Shown: one piece after another, positions 7,131-15,400 of the stretch
How positions within the stretch are numbered: position 1 is the stretch's first letter
How the letters are laid out: every line of letters starts with the position of its first letter
NCBI GenBank assembly: GCA_049520215.1
Contig: JBEKPZ010000109.1
Location: forward strand, 1-23,458
Length of the DNA stretch: 23,458 nucleotides
Reading direction: 5' to 3'
Source of the DNA: Bog-159 sp049520215
Lineage (GTDB): Bacteria > Acidobacteriota > Terriglobia > Bryobacterales > Bryobacteraceae
Notes under the pieces: model-generated
What the model was told of the DNA's origin: nothing
What the model saw: only the letters and a program-made list of their open reading frames with translations
Database searches by the model: none
Translations under genes and position numbers: made by a program

Positions 7131-7742
7131 GTGCCCGACCCAAAAATGAAGCCGATGTTCCTCCCCGGCGTGGAACAGCATCCCGAGCCGGGGCCGTATG
7201 CGGACATGATCCGCATGATGCAGGAGAGCGGGTCCGAGTATCCGCAGATCTGGCATATGTTCGCCTATCTGCCCAAGGCGACCGAGCACCTGGCCCGTTT
7301 CACGCAGGAGATTCTGCGCGGCCCGGGGGCATTCAGTCCGGGCATCCGCGAGCTGATCGCCGCGTTTACCTCGTATCGCAACGATTGCCCGTTTTGACTG
7401 AAGTCGCACGCCGCGGTCGCGGCGGAACTGTTGGGAGACGAGGATCTGGTCTGGGGTGTGTTGCGCGACCTGGAGACGTCGAAGCTAGATGAAAAACACA
7501 AGGCCCTGTTCCGCTTCGTCGACAAGGTGAATCATGATTCTCCGCGCATCGCGCCCGAAGATATGAAGCCACTCTACGCCGTCGGCTGGGAAGACGACGC
7601 CATCTATCTCGCCATCACCGTGTGCGCGTTGTTCAACTTCTACAATCGGTGGATCGACTCGAGCGGCGTGCACGCGCTCTCCGACGAGGCCCACCGCGTG
7701 GGAGGGAAGCGCACGGCCCTTCACGGCTATGTCCGAAGCTAG
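7131..7742 (+). CDS. AhpD-like (CMD family) selenoprotein, TGA-encoded Sec at residue 89
   Basis: A single frame runs from GTG 7131 (after an AAGGAAG ribosome-binding site) to TAG 7740-7742, interrupted only by TGA at 7395-7397. Around it the protein reads RELIAAFTSYRNDCPF-TGA-LKSHAAVAAELLG. This matches the AhpD/carboxymuconolactone decarboxylase redox motif C-x-x-C-x-x-x-H with Cys86, His93 and the TGA exactly at the second Cys. Sequence after the TGA stays in frame and family-like (LDEKHKALFRFVDKV, YLAITVCALFNFYNRWID), so this is not a random nonsense mutation in a decayed gene. A SECIS-like hairpin follows. Selenocysteine forms of AhpD-like proteins are known. The expected role is a thiol/selenol peroxidase or redox enzyme of about 203 residues plus Sec. 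The last 14 bp overlap the MFS gene. Alternatives are a Cys-to-stop mutation or, less likely, two separate genes. The Sec machinery must be encoded elsewhere. Confidence 0.88.
7395..7430 (+). promoter_or_regulatory. Sec codon and bacterial SECIS-like hairpin
   Basis: TGA at 7395-7397 is followed 17 nt later by the apical loop GGTC (7415-7418), closed by a perfect 6-bp stem CGCCGC (7409-7414) with GCGGCG (7419-7424). AGT (7402-7404) can pair with ACT (7427-7429) to extend it across an internal loop. The GGUC loop and the UGA-to-loop spacing closely resemble the SECIS of E. coli fdhF, which binds SelB. Confidence 0.8.
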
Positions 7743-8994
7743 CGCCCCCCGCATTTATCCGGGATGGCTGGTGGTCCTGGCGGCTTATTGCGGAGCCATG
7801 GTCAGCTTCGGCTCGCTGCTGGTCTTCACCTTCAGCATCTTCTTGAAGCCTCTGAGCGGCGCTTTCGGATGGAGCCGCGAATCGATCTCGGCCGCGTTTG
7901 GATTCGCGGCGCTGACCGTGGCGGTATGCTCGCCGCCGCTCGGGCACCTGCTCGACCGCTTCGGGCCGCGCCGCGTGATTCTGCCCTGCATGGCCGTCTT
8001 CGGCGTGGCGTTCGCATCGCTCGGCTTCCTGACTCCGCGGCTGACGCATCTGTACGCGATTTTCGTGTTGCTGGGCATCGTCGGAAATGGCACGACCCAG
8101 ATGGGCTATTCGCGCGCGGTCGTCACCTGGTTCGACCGGCGGCGCGGCTTGGCGCTGGCGTTGGTGATGGCCGGTGTGGGCACCGGAGCTATGGTGTTCC
8201 CTCCGATTGCGCAGACGTTGATTGCCGGATACGGATGGCGGGCGGCGTACTTTGTCCTTGGATCACTGGTGCTGCTCCTGGGACTTCCGCTGACCGCCCT
8301 CTTCGTCCGCGAGCGGCCCCACCCCAGCGTCCGGACGAACCCGGCGCTGAGCGGCGCGACCGTATCGCAAGGCATGCGCTCCCGCGCTTTCTGGATTCTG
8401 ATCGGTACACTGTTCCTCAGTTCGGTAAGTATGAACGGCGCCATCACGCACCTCTCGCCGCTGCTGACGGACCGGGGCGTGCCTGCGGGGAATGCCGCGC
8501 TGGCAGCCTCGCTGTTGGGTTTGGCCAGCTTCGTCGGAAGACTCATCACCGGCTTCCTACTCGACCGTTTCTTCGGGCCTCGCGTTGGCTTCTGCCTGTG
8601 CGCGATCGCCGCCAGTGGCATTTTCCTGCTCGCGCGCGCCGGCTCGAGTCTGCCTGGAATGGCCGCGGCCATGCTGATCGGGCTGGGGGTAGGCGCCGAG
8701 GCCGACCTGACGCCATACCTCCTGACACGCTACTTCGGTTTGCGCTCGTTTTCGACACTCTATGGATTCACCTGGACCGCCTACGCCATTGCCGGCGCCA
8801 TCGGTCCGGTCTGGATGGGCAAAGCCTTCGACGCCACGGGATCGTACGCGTCGCTGTTGACCCTGTTGGCGGGAACCACGCTGGTGGCGGCCGGACTGCT
8901 GCTGTGGCTCCCCAGGTACCCGCGCGCTTGGTCGCCGGCAGATCGCGAGATTGAGAATCGAGTCCGCCGGCCTGCCCACACTGAGCTAAGCTGA
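7729..8994 (+). CDS. MFS transporter, oxalate/formate or monocarboxylate type
   Basis: A 421-residue integral inner-membrane protein with about 12 hydrophobic segments. The first half carries PGWLVVLAAYCGAMVSFG, FGWSRESISAAF, the motif-A-like loop HLLDRFGPRR, and WFDRRRGLALALVMAG. This combination is typical of the oxalate:formate antiporter and monocarboxylate branch of the major facilitator superfamily. A cytoplasmic linker around residues 190-215 (RERPHPSVRTNPALSG) separates the halves. The substrate is presumably a small organic anion but cannot be fixed. The ATG at 7729 lies inside the end of the AhpD-like selenoprotein gene (14-bp overlap), so the two are co-transcribed and probably translationally coupled. 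The reductase gene follows 4 bp after its stop. Confidence 0.9.
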   Translation: MSEASAPRIYPGWLVVLAAYCGAMVSFGSLLVFTFSIFLKPLSGAFGWSRESISAAFGFAALTVAVCSPPLGHLLDRFGPRRVILPCMAVFGVAFASLGFLTPRLTHLYAIFVLLGIVGNGTTQMGYSRAVVTWFDRRRGLALALVMAGVGTGAMVFPPIAQTLIAGYGWRAAYFVLGSLVLLLGLPLTALFVRERPHPSVRTNPALSGATVSQGMRSRAFWILIGTLFLSSVSMNGAITHLSPLLTDRGVPAGNAALAASLLGLASFVGRLITGFLLDRFFGPRVGFCLCAIAASGIFLLARAGSSLPGMAAAMLIGLGVGAEADLTPYLLTRYFGLRSFSTLYGFTWTAYAIAGAIGPVWMGKAFDATGSYASLLTLLAGTTLVAAGLLLWLPRYPRAWSPADREIENRVRRPAHTELS

Positions 8995-8998
8995 CCTT

Positions 8999-9961
8999 AT
9001 GAAGATCTCACGGCGTGACTTTCTGGGTACCGCGGCAATCACCGGCGCTACCGCACTCGCAGCCACGGATGCCATCCCCACCCGCGTTCTCGGACGCACC
9101 GGCGCGCGCGTCTCCATCCTGGCCATGGGCGGAGGCAGCCGCTTTCTCATGTATCCGGACGAAGACCAAGCCCTCGAAGCCCTCAACCGCGCCTTCGACC
9201 TGGGCATCACCTACATGGACACCGCCTACAGCTACGGCAACGGCCGTAGCGAGGAGCGCATCGGCAAGGTCATGAAGACTCGCCGCAAAGGCATCTTTCT
9301 GGCCACCAAGATCGAGGCGCGCAAAGGCGACGAAGCGCAGCGCATTCTGGAAGGCAGCCTCAAGCGCTTGCAGACTGACCACCTCGACCTCATCCACGTT
9401 CACAGCCTGACCGACGAGAAAGACCTGGGCGAAGTGGAAGCGCCCGACGGCGTCCTGAAGGTCCTGCTGAAGTTGCGCGATCAGAAGGTGACGCGCTTCA
9501 TCGGCATCACCAGCCACACGGATCCGGTCGTTCTGAAGACGGCGCTCGAGCGCCACGACTTCGATTGCACCCAGATGGCGCTCAACGCCGCGCGTGCAGG
9601 CATGCAGAGCGGCAAGGGCGGGATGGTGCTGAACGCGGATCTGAAAACCAGCTTCGAAGATGTGGCATTGCCGGTGGCGGCCCGCAAGAAGATGGGCGTG
9701 ATCGCCATGAAGATCTTCGCGCAGGAAGCGCTGGTGGGCCAGGCGCCGCCCGAAAAATTGCTCTACTATTCGCTCTCGCTGCCGGGCGTGACGCTGGCCG
9801 TGGCGGGGATGCCGAAGTTCGAATTCATCGACCAGAACGTGGCGCTGGCGAAAGCTTTCAAACCGTTGCCGCCCGCCGAAATGCGGCAGCTATCCGCGGG
9901 ACTGGCCGCCCGCAACAAGGTCGCGCTCGACCGCTTCTTCAGCACCCACGTAGACGCGTAA
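8999..9961 (+). CDS. Tat-exported aldo/keto reductase
   Basis: A 320-residue aldo/keto reductase. The N-terminus MKISRRDFLGTAAITGATAL is a twin-arginine signal (SRRDFLG), predicting folded export to the periplasm. The barrel carries the family tetrad: Asp74 and Tyr79 in YMDTAYSYGNG, Lys104 in FLATKIEAR, and a His in DLIHVHSL (133 or 135). A barrel strand, FIGITSHTDP, is also present. The C-terminal four-Cys ferredoxin-like region of some related proteins is absent. The ATG is 4 bp after the MFS stop, placing it third in the operon with the selenoprotein and transporter. Together they suggest oxidation or reduction of a small carbonyl or carboxylate compound, which is inference. Confidence 0.9.
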   Translation: MKISRRDFLGTAAITGATALAATDAIPTRVLGRTGARVSILAMGGGSRFLMYPDEDQALEALNRAFDLGITYMDTAYSYGNGRSEERIGKVMKTRRKGIFLATKIEARKGDEAQRILEGSLKRLQTDHLDLIHVHSLTDEKDLGEVEAPDGVLKVLLKLRDQKVTRFIGITSHTDPVVLKTALERHDFDCTQMALNAARAGMQSGKGGMVLNADLKTSFEDVALPVAARKKMGVIAMKIFAQEALVGQAPPEKLLYYSLSLPGVTLAVAGMPKFEFIDQNVALAKAFKPLPPAEMRQLSAGLAARNKVALDRFFSTHVDA

Positions 9962-9994
9962 GGCGGAAGTTGCGACAACAGCAGGAGGGCGCGC

Positions 9995-10261
9995 ATGACG
10001 ATTACGCTTCGACCGGAGAATGAAGAACTGATCGCCCAGGCGATGCAAACGGGCGCCTACCAGAGCCCGGATGAAGTCATTGAGCGGGCTTTGCGGATGC
10101 TGCATTCCGAAGAGGAGTGGCTCCTGGACCACAAGGCCGAGATAGCCGCAAAGATCGAACGGCCGTTCGGGCAGTTTGACCGCGGTGAATTCTTCTCAGC
10201 CGAGGAATCGCAAGCCGACATGGAAAGACGCAAGGCGGTATGGCTTCGCGAGATGCACTGA
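9995..10261 (+). CDS. ParD-like ribbon-helix-helix antitoxin
   Basis: An 88-residue protein starting MTITLRPENEELIAQAMQTG, with AYQSPDEVIERALRMLHSEE completing the ribbon-helix-helix domain of ParD/CopG-type antitoxins. A charged C-terminal tail (residues 45-88) would bind a ParE-type toxin. A GGAGG ribosome-binding site precedes the ATG at good spacing. No intact toxin gene follows, only a short ParE-like relic, so this appears to be an orphan antitoxin. The slightly unusual PFGQFDRGEFFSAEES stretch matches the ParD tail pattern (G-x-x-D-x-GE-x-F). Confidence 0.82.
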   Translation: MTITLRPENEELIAQAMQTGAYQSPDEVIERALRMLHSEEEWLLDHKAEIAAKIERPFGQFDRGEFFSAEESQADMERRKAVWLREMH

Positions 10262-10330
10262 TGACGCCGCGCCGGTCTTTTCGCCGAAGCGCAGAACGAC
10301 CTTGCTGAAATTCCGCGGTGGTCCGCGAAA
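10262..10330 (+). pseudogene. Possible ParE toxin relic
   Basis: Immediately after the ParD stop, two adjacent frames give VFSP and then AQNDLAEI, which joined resemble the ParE N-terminus (LSPEAQ-x-DL-x-EIW). One frameshift and then loss of all further similarity would be needed. The match is short and could be chance, but its position is exactly where ParE should start. Confidence 0.35.
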
Positions 10331-10334
10331 TTGG

Positions 10335-10398
10335 GGGCAAGCGGTTGACGTGGGACCGCTTGCCCGTCAAGGTGGAGGCGGAAGCGTGAACGCTTGCC
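10335..10398. repeat. Two adjacent stem-loops
   Basis: The first is a perfect 10-bp stem, GGGCAAGCGG (10335-10344) with CCGCTTGCCC (10356-10365), and an 11-nt loop. The second, at 10377-10398, is smaller (AAGCG-TGAA-CGCTT core) and shares the GCTTGCC sequence. There is no T-tract, so it is either a factor-dependent terminator for the upstream operon or a REP-like repeat. Confidence 0.6.
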
Positions 10399-10434
10399 TA
10401 CCGGAAACCACGGTGTGGAAGGCCAATGCCAGGT

Positions 10435-10463
10435 TTGACTTGACGAACGATACTGGATATGCT
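10435..10463 (+). promoter_or_regulatory. Putative promoter of the 10.5-12.3 kb cassette
   Basis: TTGACT at 10435-10440, a 17-bp spacer, then TATGCT at 10458-10463. The start site would fall at or within a base or two of the ATG at 10472, and no ribosome-binding site is visible, so the message may be leaderless. Confidence 0.45.
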
Positions 10464-10471
10464 GCATCGTA

Positions 10472-11137
10472 ATGGCTCTCCGAATACCAAATGAACACAT
10501 CCCCGGAATGCTCAAGATTTGCAGCCTCTCCGACCCCATGGCCAGTGGGTTGATTGATGCGCTTGGAGCCGCCAAGATTGTCCCACAGCCCCAAGAAATG
10601 GCCGCGCAGATAGCGGACAGTGTTTCTGGCATCCCAATCGAAGATCTGATTATCATCGTGCGCACGGTCTATTCTCTGTACTATGTGCGCGAATTCTCCG
10701 ATGCATCGCCATCGCGATTCGTGGGCGAGTTGGCCGAGGCAATTCTTGAGATCCCGGATATAAAGACGGCGGCCAATGCGGATGAGTTGGCAATTCGTGA
10801 TCGATTCAAGCGCCTGTTGAACGTGAAATCGCTCAGCATGATTTCAAAAGCCTCCAGATTGCAGCGCGAGGGGGAGCGCCTGTATTGCGAGGCAATGATC
10901 CTGTCAGACATCCGCCCGGTATTTGGCGACGACATAACGTCCGGCCCGGGCAGCGCCGTCCTCACCCACACCCTTAAAGTTAGCTATCATGGTGACGAGG
11001 GGCATAGGGACTTTTTTGTTGTGCTCGATGGCGAGGATCTAAAGGCGCTAGGAGAAGTTGTGGACAGAGCGCAAGCGAAGGACGAAAGCCTGCGCAAAGT
11101 GCTACGGGGTACAAATATCCCGGATCTTGGCATATAA
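10472..11137 (+). CDS. Uncharacterised protein, first gene of accessory cassette
   Basis: A 221-residue protein I do not recognise with certainty. It is soluble, with no signal peptide or membrane segment. Residues 1-150 are mainly helical. The C-terminal 50-60 residues (LTHTLKVSYHGDEGHRDF, then FVVLDGEDLKALGEVVDRAQ and KDESLRKVL) form strands followed by a long amphipathic helix. That layout is reminiscent of the eukaryotic COMM domain, an analogy from memory only. It begins 8 bp after a possible -10 box without a ribosome-binding site. The next gene starts 5 bp after its stop. Base composition is nearer 50 percent GC, unlike the GC-rich genes on either side. Confidence 0.75.
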   Translation: MALRIPNEHIPGMLKICSLSDPMASGLIDALGAAKIVPQPQEMAAQIADSVSGIPIEDLIIIVRTVYSLYYVREFSDASPSRFVGELAEAILEIPDIKTAANADELAIRDRFKRLLNVKSLSMISKASRLQREGERLYCEAMILSDIRPVFGDDITSGPGSAVLTHTLKVSYHGDEGHRDFFVVLDGEDLKALGEVVDRAQAKDESLRKVLRGTNIPDLGI

Positions 11138-11142
11138 AAATC

Positions 11143-11748
11143 ATGGCAACGACATCAGCGGAGGATTGCGGAAAGCGGTACTTCCGATGGCGGCAAAAGG
11201 CGTATCGTAAAGAGGGGGAGCCTCACTATGACTGGGATTCCAGCTCATCCCCAAAATCGCCTATAAGATCTGGCCGGGATGCATGGTCTCGCCGCACAAG
11301 GCTATGCCCTGAACTCCAAGATAACATCCACGAAATCGTCGGTGGATTTCTTGGCGCTGGATATAACACACACGTTGCGGCTAATTGCGAGAGCCTGCAT
11401 TACATGCGCGCTTCGGTAGCGGATGTCCACGGCCAAAAACTGTTCGCGCGACTCCGGGCTGAGAAACTACGCGCCGAATTCACGGCCCTCGCCACGCAAT
11501 GGAGGAACGAAACTAAGTTTCTATCCTCTTCTGACGACAAGATACTGCACAGCGCCTACCAGTCGATAATCGCTATGGGCGCTGCCGCCGTGCCACTGGT
11601 GCTCGAAGAACTTGAATCGAGGCGGGGACATTGGTTTTGGGCGCTTCGCTTCATGACTAAGAGCGATCCCGTCCCCGAAGGGGCCAATATAGAGCAAGCG
11701 CGTGAGGCTTGGTTGAAGTGGGGCAGGGACAAGGGATACTTGAAATAG
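11143..11748 (+). CDS. Uncharacterised protein, second gene of accessory cassette
   Basis: A 201-residue protein without a signal peptide or membrane segment. The C-terminal part (about 105-201) looks like a conserved unit: FTALATQWRNETKFLSSSDD, then HSAYQSIIAMGAAAVPLVLEEL (a HEAT-like helix pair), then HWFWALRFMT and a REAWLKWGRDKGYL end. I have a general memory of similar C-termini in hypothetical proteins of diverse bacteria, often in accessory regions, but no function. The N-terminal 100 residues are Arg/Ser-rich and look poorly conserved. The start at ATG 11143 is 5 bp after the previous stop, and the next gene starts 3 bp after this one ends, so all three are one operon. Confidence 0.75.
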   Translation: MATTSAEDCGKRYFRWRQKAYRKEGEPHYDWDSSSSPKSPIRSGRDAWSRRTRLCPELQDNIHEIVGGFLGAGYNTHVAANCESLHYMRASVADVHGQKLFARLRAEKLRAEFTALATQWRNETKFLSSSDDKILHSAYQSIIAMGAAAVPLVLEELESRRGHWFWALRFMTKSDPVPEGANIEQAREAWLKWGRDKGYLK

Positions 11749-11751
11749 CTC

Positions 11752-12213
11752 ATGGCTTCGATCGAGGAGGTTGAGTCACTCTTTCCTGCGCTTGTTGGCA
11801 CCTCCTATTCGGAAGAAAGCGATCCAACCGACACGTACAACTGCATTGCTTTCGCGTTTGAGGATTATAGCAACTGGTGGTGGCCGCGACCAGGGTACGG
11901 GATATACTGGCCACTCGGTTTCCCGTTAAGCGATTCGGTAGATGTACTCATAGATATTTTCAAAGCGTACGGATATTCCGAGTGTGATGATTCAGAAGTT
12001 GAACGTGGCTTTGAAAAGGTTGCAATTTACTCAATCAGCCTTCGGATAAAGCATGCTGCTAGACAACTTCGTTCGGGACGCTGGGCCAGCAAGTTGGGAG
12101 AAGAACAGGACATCGAACACGAGAAAGCGGAGCATCTACACAATTCATCTTACGGCTCCGCTACCCACTTCCTCAAGCGGCACCGAGCCGATTGGGAGGA
12201 TGTCACAACATGA
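11752..12213 (+). CDS. DUF7689-like protein
   Basis: A 153-residue protein with the block TYNCIAFAFEDYSNWWWP (29-45), then YWPLGFP, GYSEC, KVAIY and KHAARQLRSGRWASKLGEEQ (100-119), DIEH and YGSATHFLKR. From memory this matches the DUF7689 type (YNCIAWA...WWWP). Invariant-looking Cys31, His101 and the Asp120/His123 region would suit a thiol-enzyme active site of papain-like type, which is only an inference. There is no signal peptide. It is the third gene of the operon, starting 3 bp after the previous stop. A small ORF overlaps its end by 14 bp. GC content is lower than in the flanks. Confidence 0.8.
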   Translation: MASIEEVESLFPALVGTSYSEESDPTDTYNCIAFAFEDYSNWWWPRPGYGIYWPLGFPLSDSVDVLIDIFKAYGYSECDDSEVERGFEKVAIYSISLRIKHAARQLRSGRWASKLGEEQDIEHEKAEHLHNSSYGSATHFLKRHRADWEDVTT

Positions 12214-12328
12214 ACCACTGCCAGCGACGCGCGTCCCCACCAATACGGAATGGGAACGCTTCGACAATGCCCTGGGGAAACTCCTGAGCGTCCCGCGCGC
12301 CGCTTTTGTGAAGGACGACGCGCGCTGA
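12200..12328 (+). CDS. Small protein (42 aa), possibly truncated
   Basis: ATG 12200 directly follows GGGAGG within the end of the DUF7689-like gene and encodes MSQHEPLPATRVPTNTEWER, then FDNALGKLLSVPRAAF, ending KDDAR. The WERFDNALGKLLSVP core resembles small proteins of TA-like or accessory operons. A -1 shift near 12320 would open a basic tail (LKRRREKKRDAKKTD, stop at 12370-12372) of the kind such proteins usually have, so the gene may be frameshifted. No function is known. Confidence 0.5.
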   Translation: MSQHEPLPATRVPTNTEWERFDNALGKLLSVPRAAFVKDDAR

Positions 12329-12455
12329 AACGGCGGCGGGAAAAGAAACGGGACGCGAAGAAAACTGACTGACTGCCGCACGGCCCTGGCCTGCGACGCC
12401 TCAAGAGCCTTTCCTACAGCGCACGCGCAGCCACGCAGCCGTTAAAATAGAACCA

Positions 12456-15400
12456 GTGTTCCCCCTCGCCGACTTCGACCCCCTGGTGCGCGACTGGTTC
12501 GCCCAGCGCTTCGCCGCCGCCACCGAACCGCAAGTGCTGGGCTGGCCGGAGATCCGCGCGGGCCACGACATCCTCATCTCCGCGCCTACCGGTTCCGGCA
12601 AAACCCTGGCCGCGTTTCTGCTCTGTCTCGACCGCTTGGTGCGCGCCGCCCGTCTCGGCCCGCTCCCTAACCAGACCGAAGTCGTGTACGTCTCGCCGCT
12701 CAAGGCGCTGAGCAACGATATCCACATCAACCTGGAAGTGCCGCTCTCCGAAATCGCCGCCGCGGCCGCCGCCCAGGGCATTCCACTGGCGCCCATCCGC
12801 GCCGCCGTCCGCACCGGCGACACACCCGCGTGGGAGCGCCAGCGGATGGGCAAAGAGCGTCCGCACGTGCTGGTCACCACGCCCGAATCGCTCTACATCC
12901 TGCTCACCGCCGAGAAACCGCGCGACATGCTGCGCACCACCCGCACCATCATCGTGGACGAGATCCACGCCGTGGCGGACGACAAGCGCGGTTCGCACCT
13001 GGCCCTCACGCTCGCGCGCCTGGATACGCTGGTTGCGGCCGCGGGCGGTCCCAAACCGCAGCGCATCGGCCTCTCCGCCACGGTGAAACCCATCGAAGAA
13101 GTGGCCCGATTCCTCAGCGAAGGCGCCCACATCGTCAACGTAGGCCATCGCCGCGATATGGAACTGGCGGTCGAAGTTCCTAAGGACGAACTCGGCCCCG
13201 TCGCCAGCAACGAAATGTGGGCGGAAGTCTACGATCGCGTGGCCGATCTGATCCGCGCGCACCGCACCACGCTGGTCTTCGTCAACACGCGCCGCCTTTC
13301 CGAGCGCGTCGCGCACCAGCTTCAGGCGCGCCTCGGCGAACAGGCCGTGCTGCCGCATCATGGCAGCCTGTCGCGCCGTTTGCGCCTGGAAGCGGAAGCC
13401 CGTCTCAAAGGCGGCGAATTGCGCGCGGTGGTGGCCACGGCATCGCTGGAACTCGGTATCGACATCGGCACGGTCGACCTGGTCTGCCAGATCGGCTCGC
13501 CGCGCTCCATCGCGGTGGCCTTGCAGCGCATCGGCCGCTCCGGCCATTGGGTGGGCGCGCGTCCCCACGGCCGCCTCTTCGCCACCACGCGCGACGAGCT
13601 AATCGAATGCGGCGCCGTGGTGCGAGCCATTCGCGCCGGCGTGCTCGACCGCACCGAGATCCCCGAAGCGCCGCTCGATATTCTCGCGCAGCAGATCGTG
13701 GCTGCCTGCGCCTGTGAAGAGTGGACCGAAGACGCCCTCTACGCCCTGGCCCGCGCGACGTATTCTTACCGCGCGCTCGACCGCCGCGATTTCGACGACA
13801 TCGTCGCCATGCTGAGTGACGGCATCGTGACCGCGCGTGGCCGCGCCGGCGCTTATCTGCATCGCGACCAGGTGAATCATATCCTGCGCGGACGCCGCGG
13901 AGCGCGCCTGGCGGCCATCACGTCCGGCGGCGCGATTCCGGATAACGCCAACTACCTGGTGGTCGCCGAGCCGGAAGGCGCGACCGTCGGCACCGTGGAC
14001 GAAGACTTCGCTGTAGAGAGCATGTCCGGCGACGTGTTCCTGCTGGGCACCGCTTCCTGGCGCATCCGGCGCATCGAGAACGGCCGCGTCCGCGTGGAGG
14101 ACGCCCACGGCGCGGCTCCCTCGATTCCCTTCTGGAATGGCGAAGCGCCCGGCCGCACCGCCGAACTGTCCGCCGAAGTCTCGCGGCTGCGCGCGGACAT
14201 CCTGGCCGCGCCCCAAACCGACTGGCTGTTCCGCGAAGCCGGCCTCGACCGCCTCGGCGCGGAGCAGGCCATCGCCTACGTGCAATCGGGCGCGCGTGCT
14301 CTGGGCGCGCTGCCCGCCTCAGCGCACGTGGTGGCCGAGCGCTTTTTCGACGAAGGCGGCGGTATGCAATTCGTGCTGCACGCTCCGTTCGGCGCGCGCG
14401 TGAATCGCGCCTGGGGATTGGCGCTGCGCAAGCGCTTCTGCCGCACCTTCAACTTCGAACTGCAAGCCGCGGCCACCGACAACGGCATCGTGCTGTCGCT
14501 CGGCGAGCAGCACTCGTTTCCGCTCGACATCGTTTTCGAATTCCTGCGTCCCGAAACCGTGGAGGACGTGCTGACGCAAGCGCTGCTCGACGCGCCCATG
14601 TTCACCGCACGCTGGCGTTGGAATGCCTCGCGCGCGCTGGCCATCCTGCGTTTTTCGCACGGCGCGCGCGTGCCCGCGCCCATCCAGCGCATGCGTTCCG
14701 ACGACCTTTTGGCAGCCACCTTCCCCGACCAGGCCGCCTGCTTTGAGAACCTCAGCGGACCGCCGCGCATCCCCGACCATCCGCTGGTTCGCGAGACGAT
14801 TCGCAACTGCCTGCACGAAGCCATGGATCTCTCTGGCCTCATCGCCGTGCTCGAAGGCATTCGCAGCGGCGCCATCCGCACATCTGCCATCGACACCCCG
14901 GAAGCTACGCCGTTCTCGCACGAGATCCTGAACGCCAACCCCTACGCGTTTCTGGACGACGCGCCGCTGGAGGAACGCCGCGCTCGCGCCGTCGAGTTGA
15001 GGCGCACCGTGCGCACGGACTTCGTCGAAGGCGCCGGCGCGCTCGATCCCGACGCCATCGTACAGGTGGCCGCCGAGGCCTGGCCCCTGGTGCGCGATCC
15101 CGACGAGTTGCACGAGGCCTTGCTGACGCTAATCACTGTCCCGCCCGTACCCGAGTGGGAGCCCTTCTTCGCAGCGTTGGCGGATGCGGGCCGCGCCGCA
15201 ACACTTTCACAGGCTGAAGCCTGTGCCCCCTTTTCACAGGCTGAAGCCTGTGCCACCTTTTCACCGGCTGAAGCCTATGCCACCTTCTGGGCCCCTGCCG
15301 AACGCACCCAAATCGCCTTAGCCGTGCATCCCGAAGCCACCCTAACCCCACCCATCCACTTCGCCGGCAGCCGTCCGGAAACCGAAGAAGCCTGCGCCGC

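Noticed and set aside
7131..7397. Separate 88-residue protein ending at TGA
   Set aside because: The downstream frame continues without a shift and completes the AhpD motif and domain, and a SECIS-like hairpin follows, so one Sec-containing gene is the better reading.
12414..13568. Long minus-strand ORF opposite lhr
   Set aside because: It is a shadow of the GC-rich lhr coding sequence; the plus-strand frame has full helicase motifs.
15204..15284. CRISPR-like tandem repeats
   Set aside because: The units are directly abutting with no spacers and lie inside an intact coding frame.
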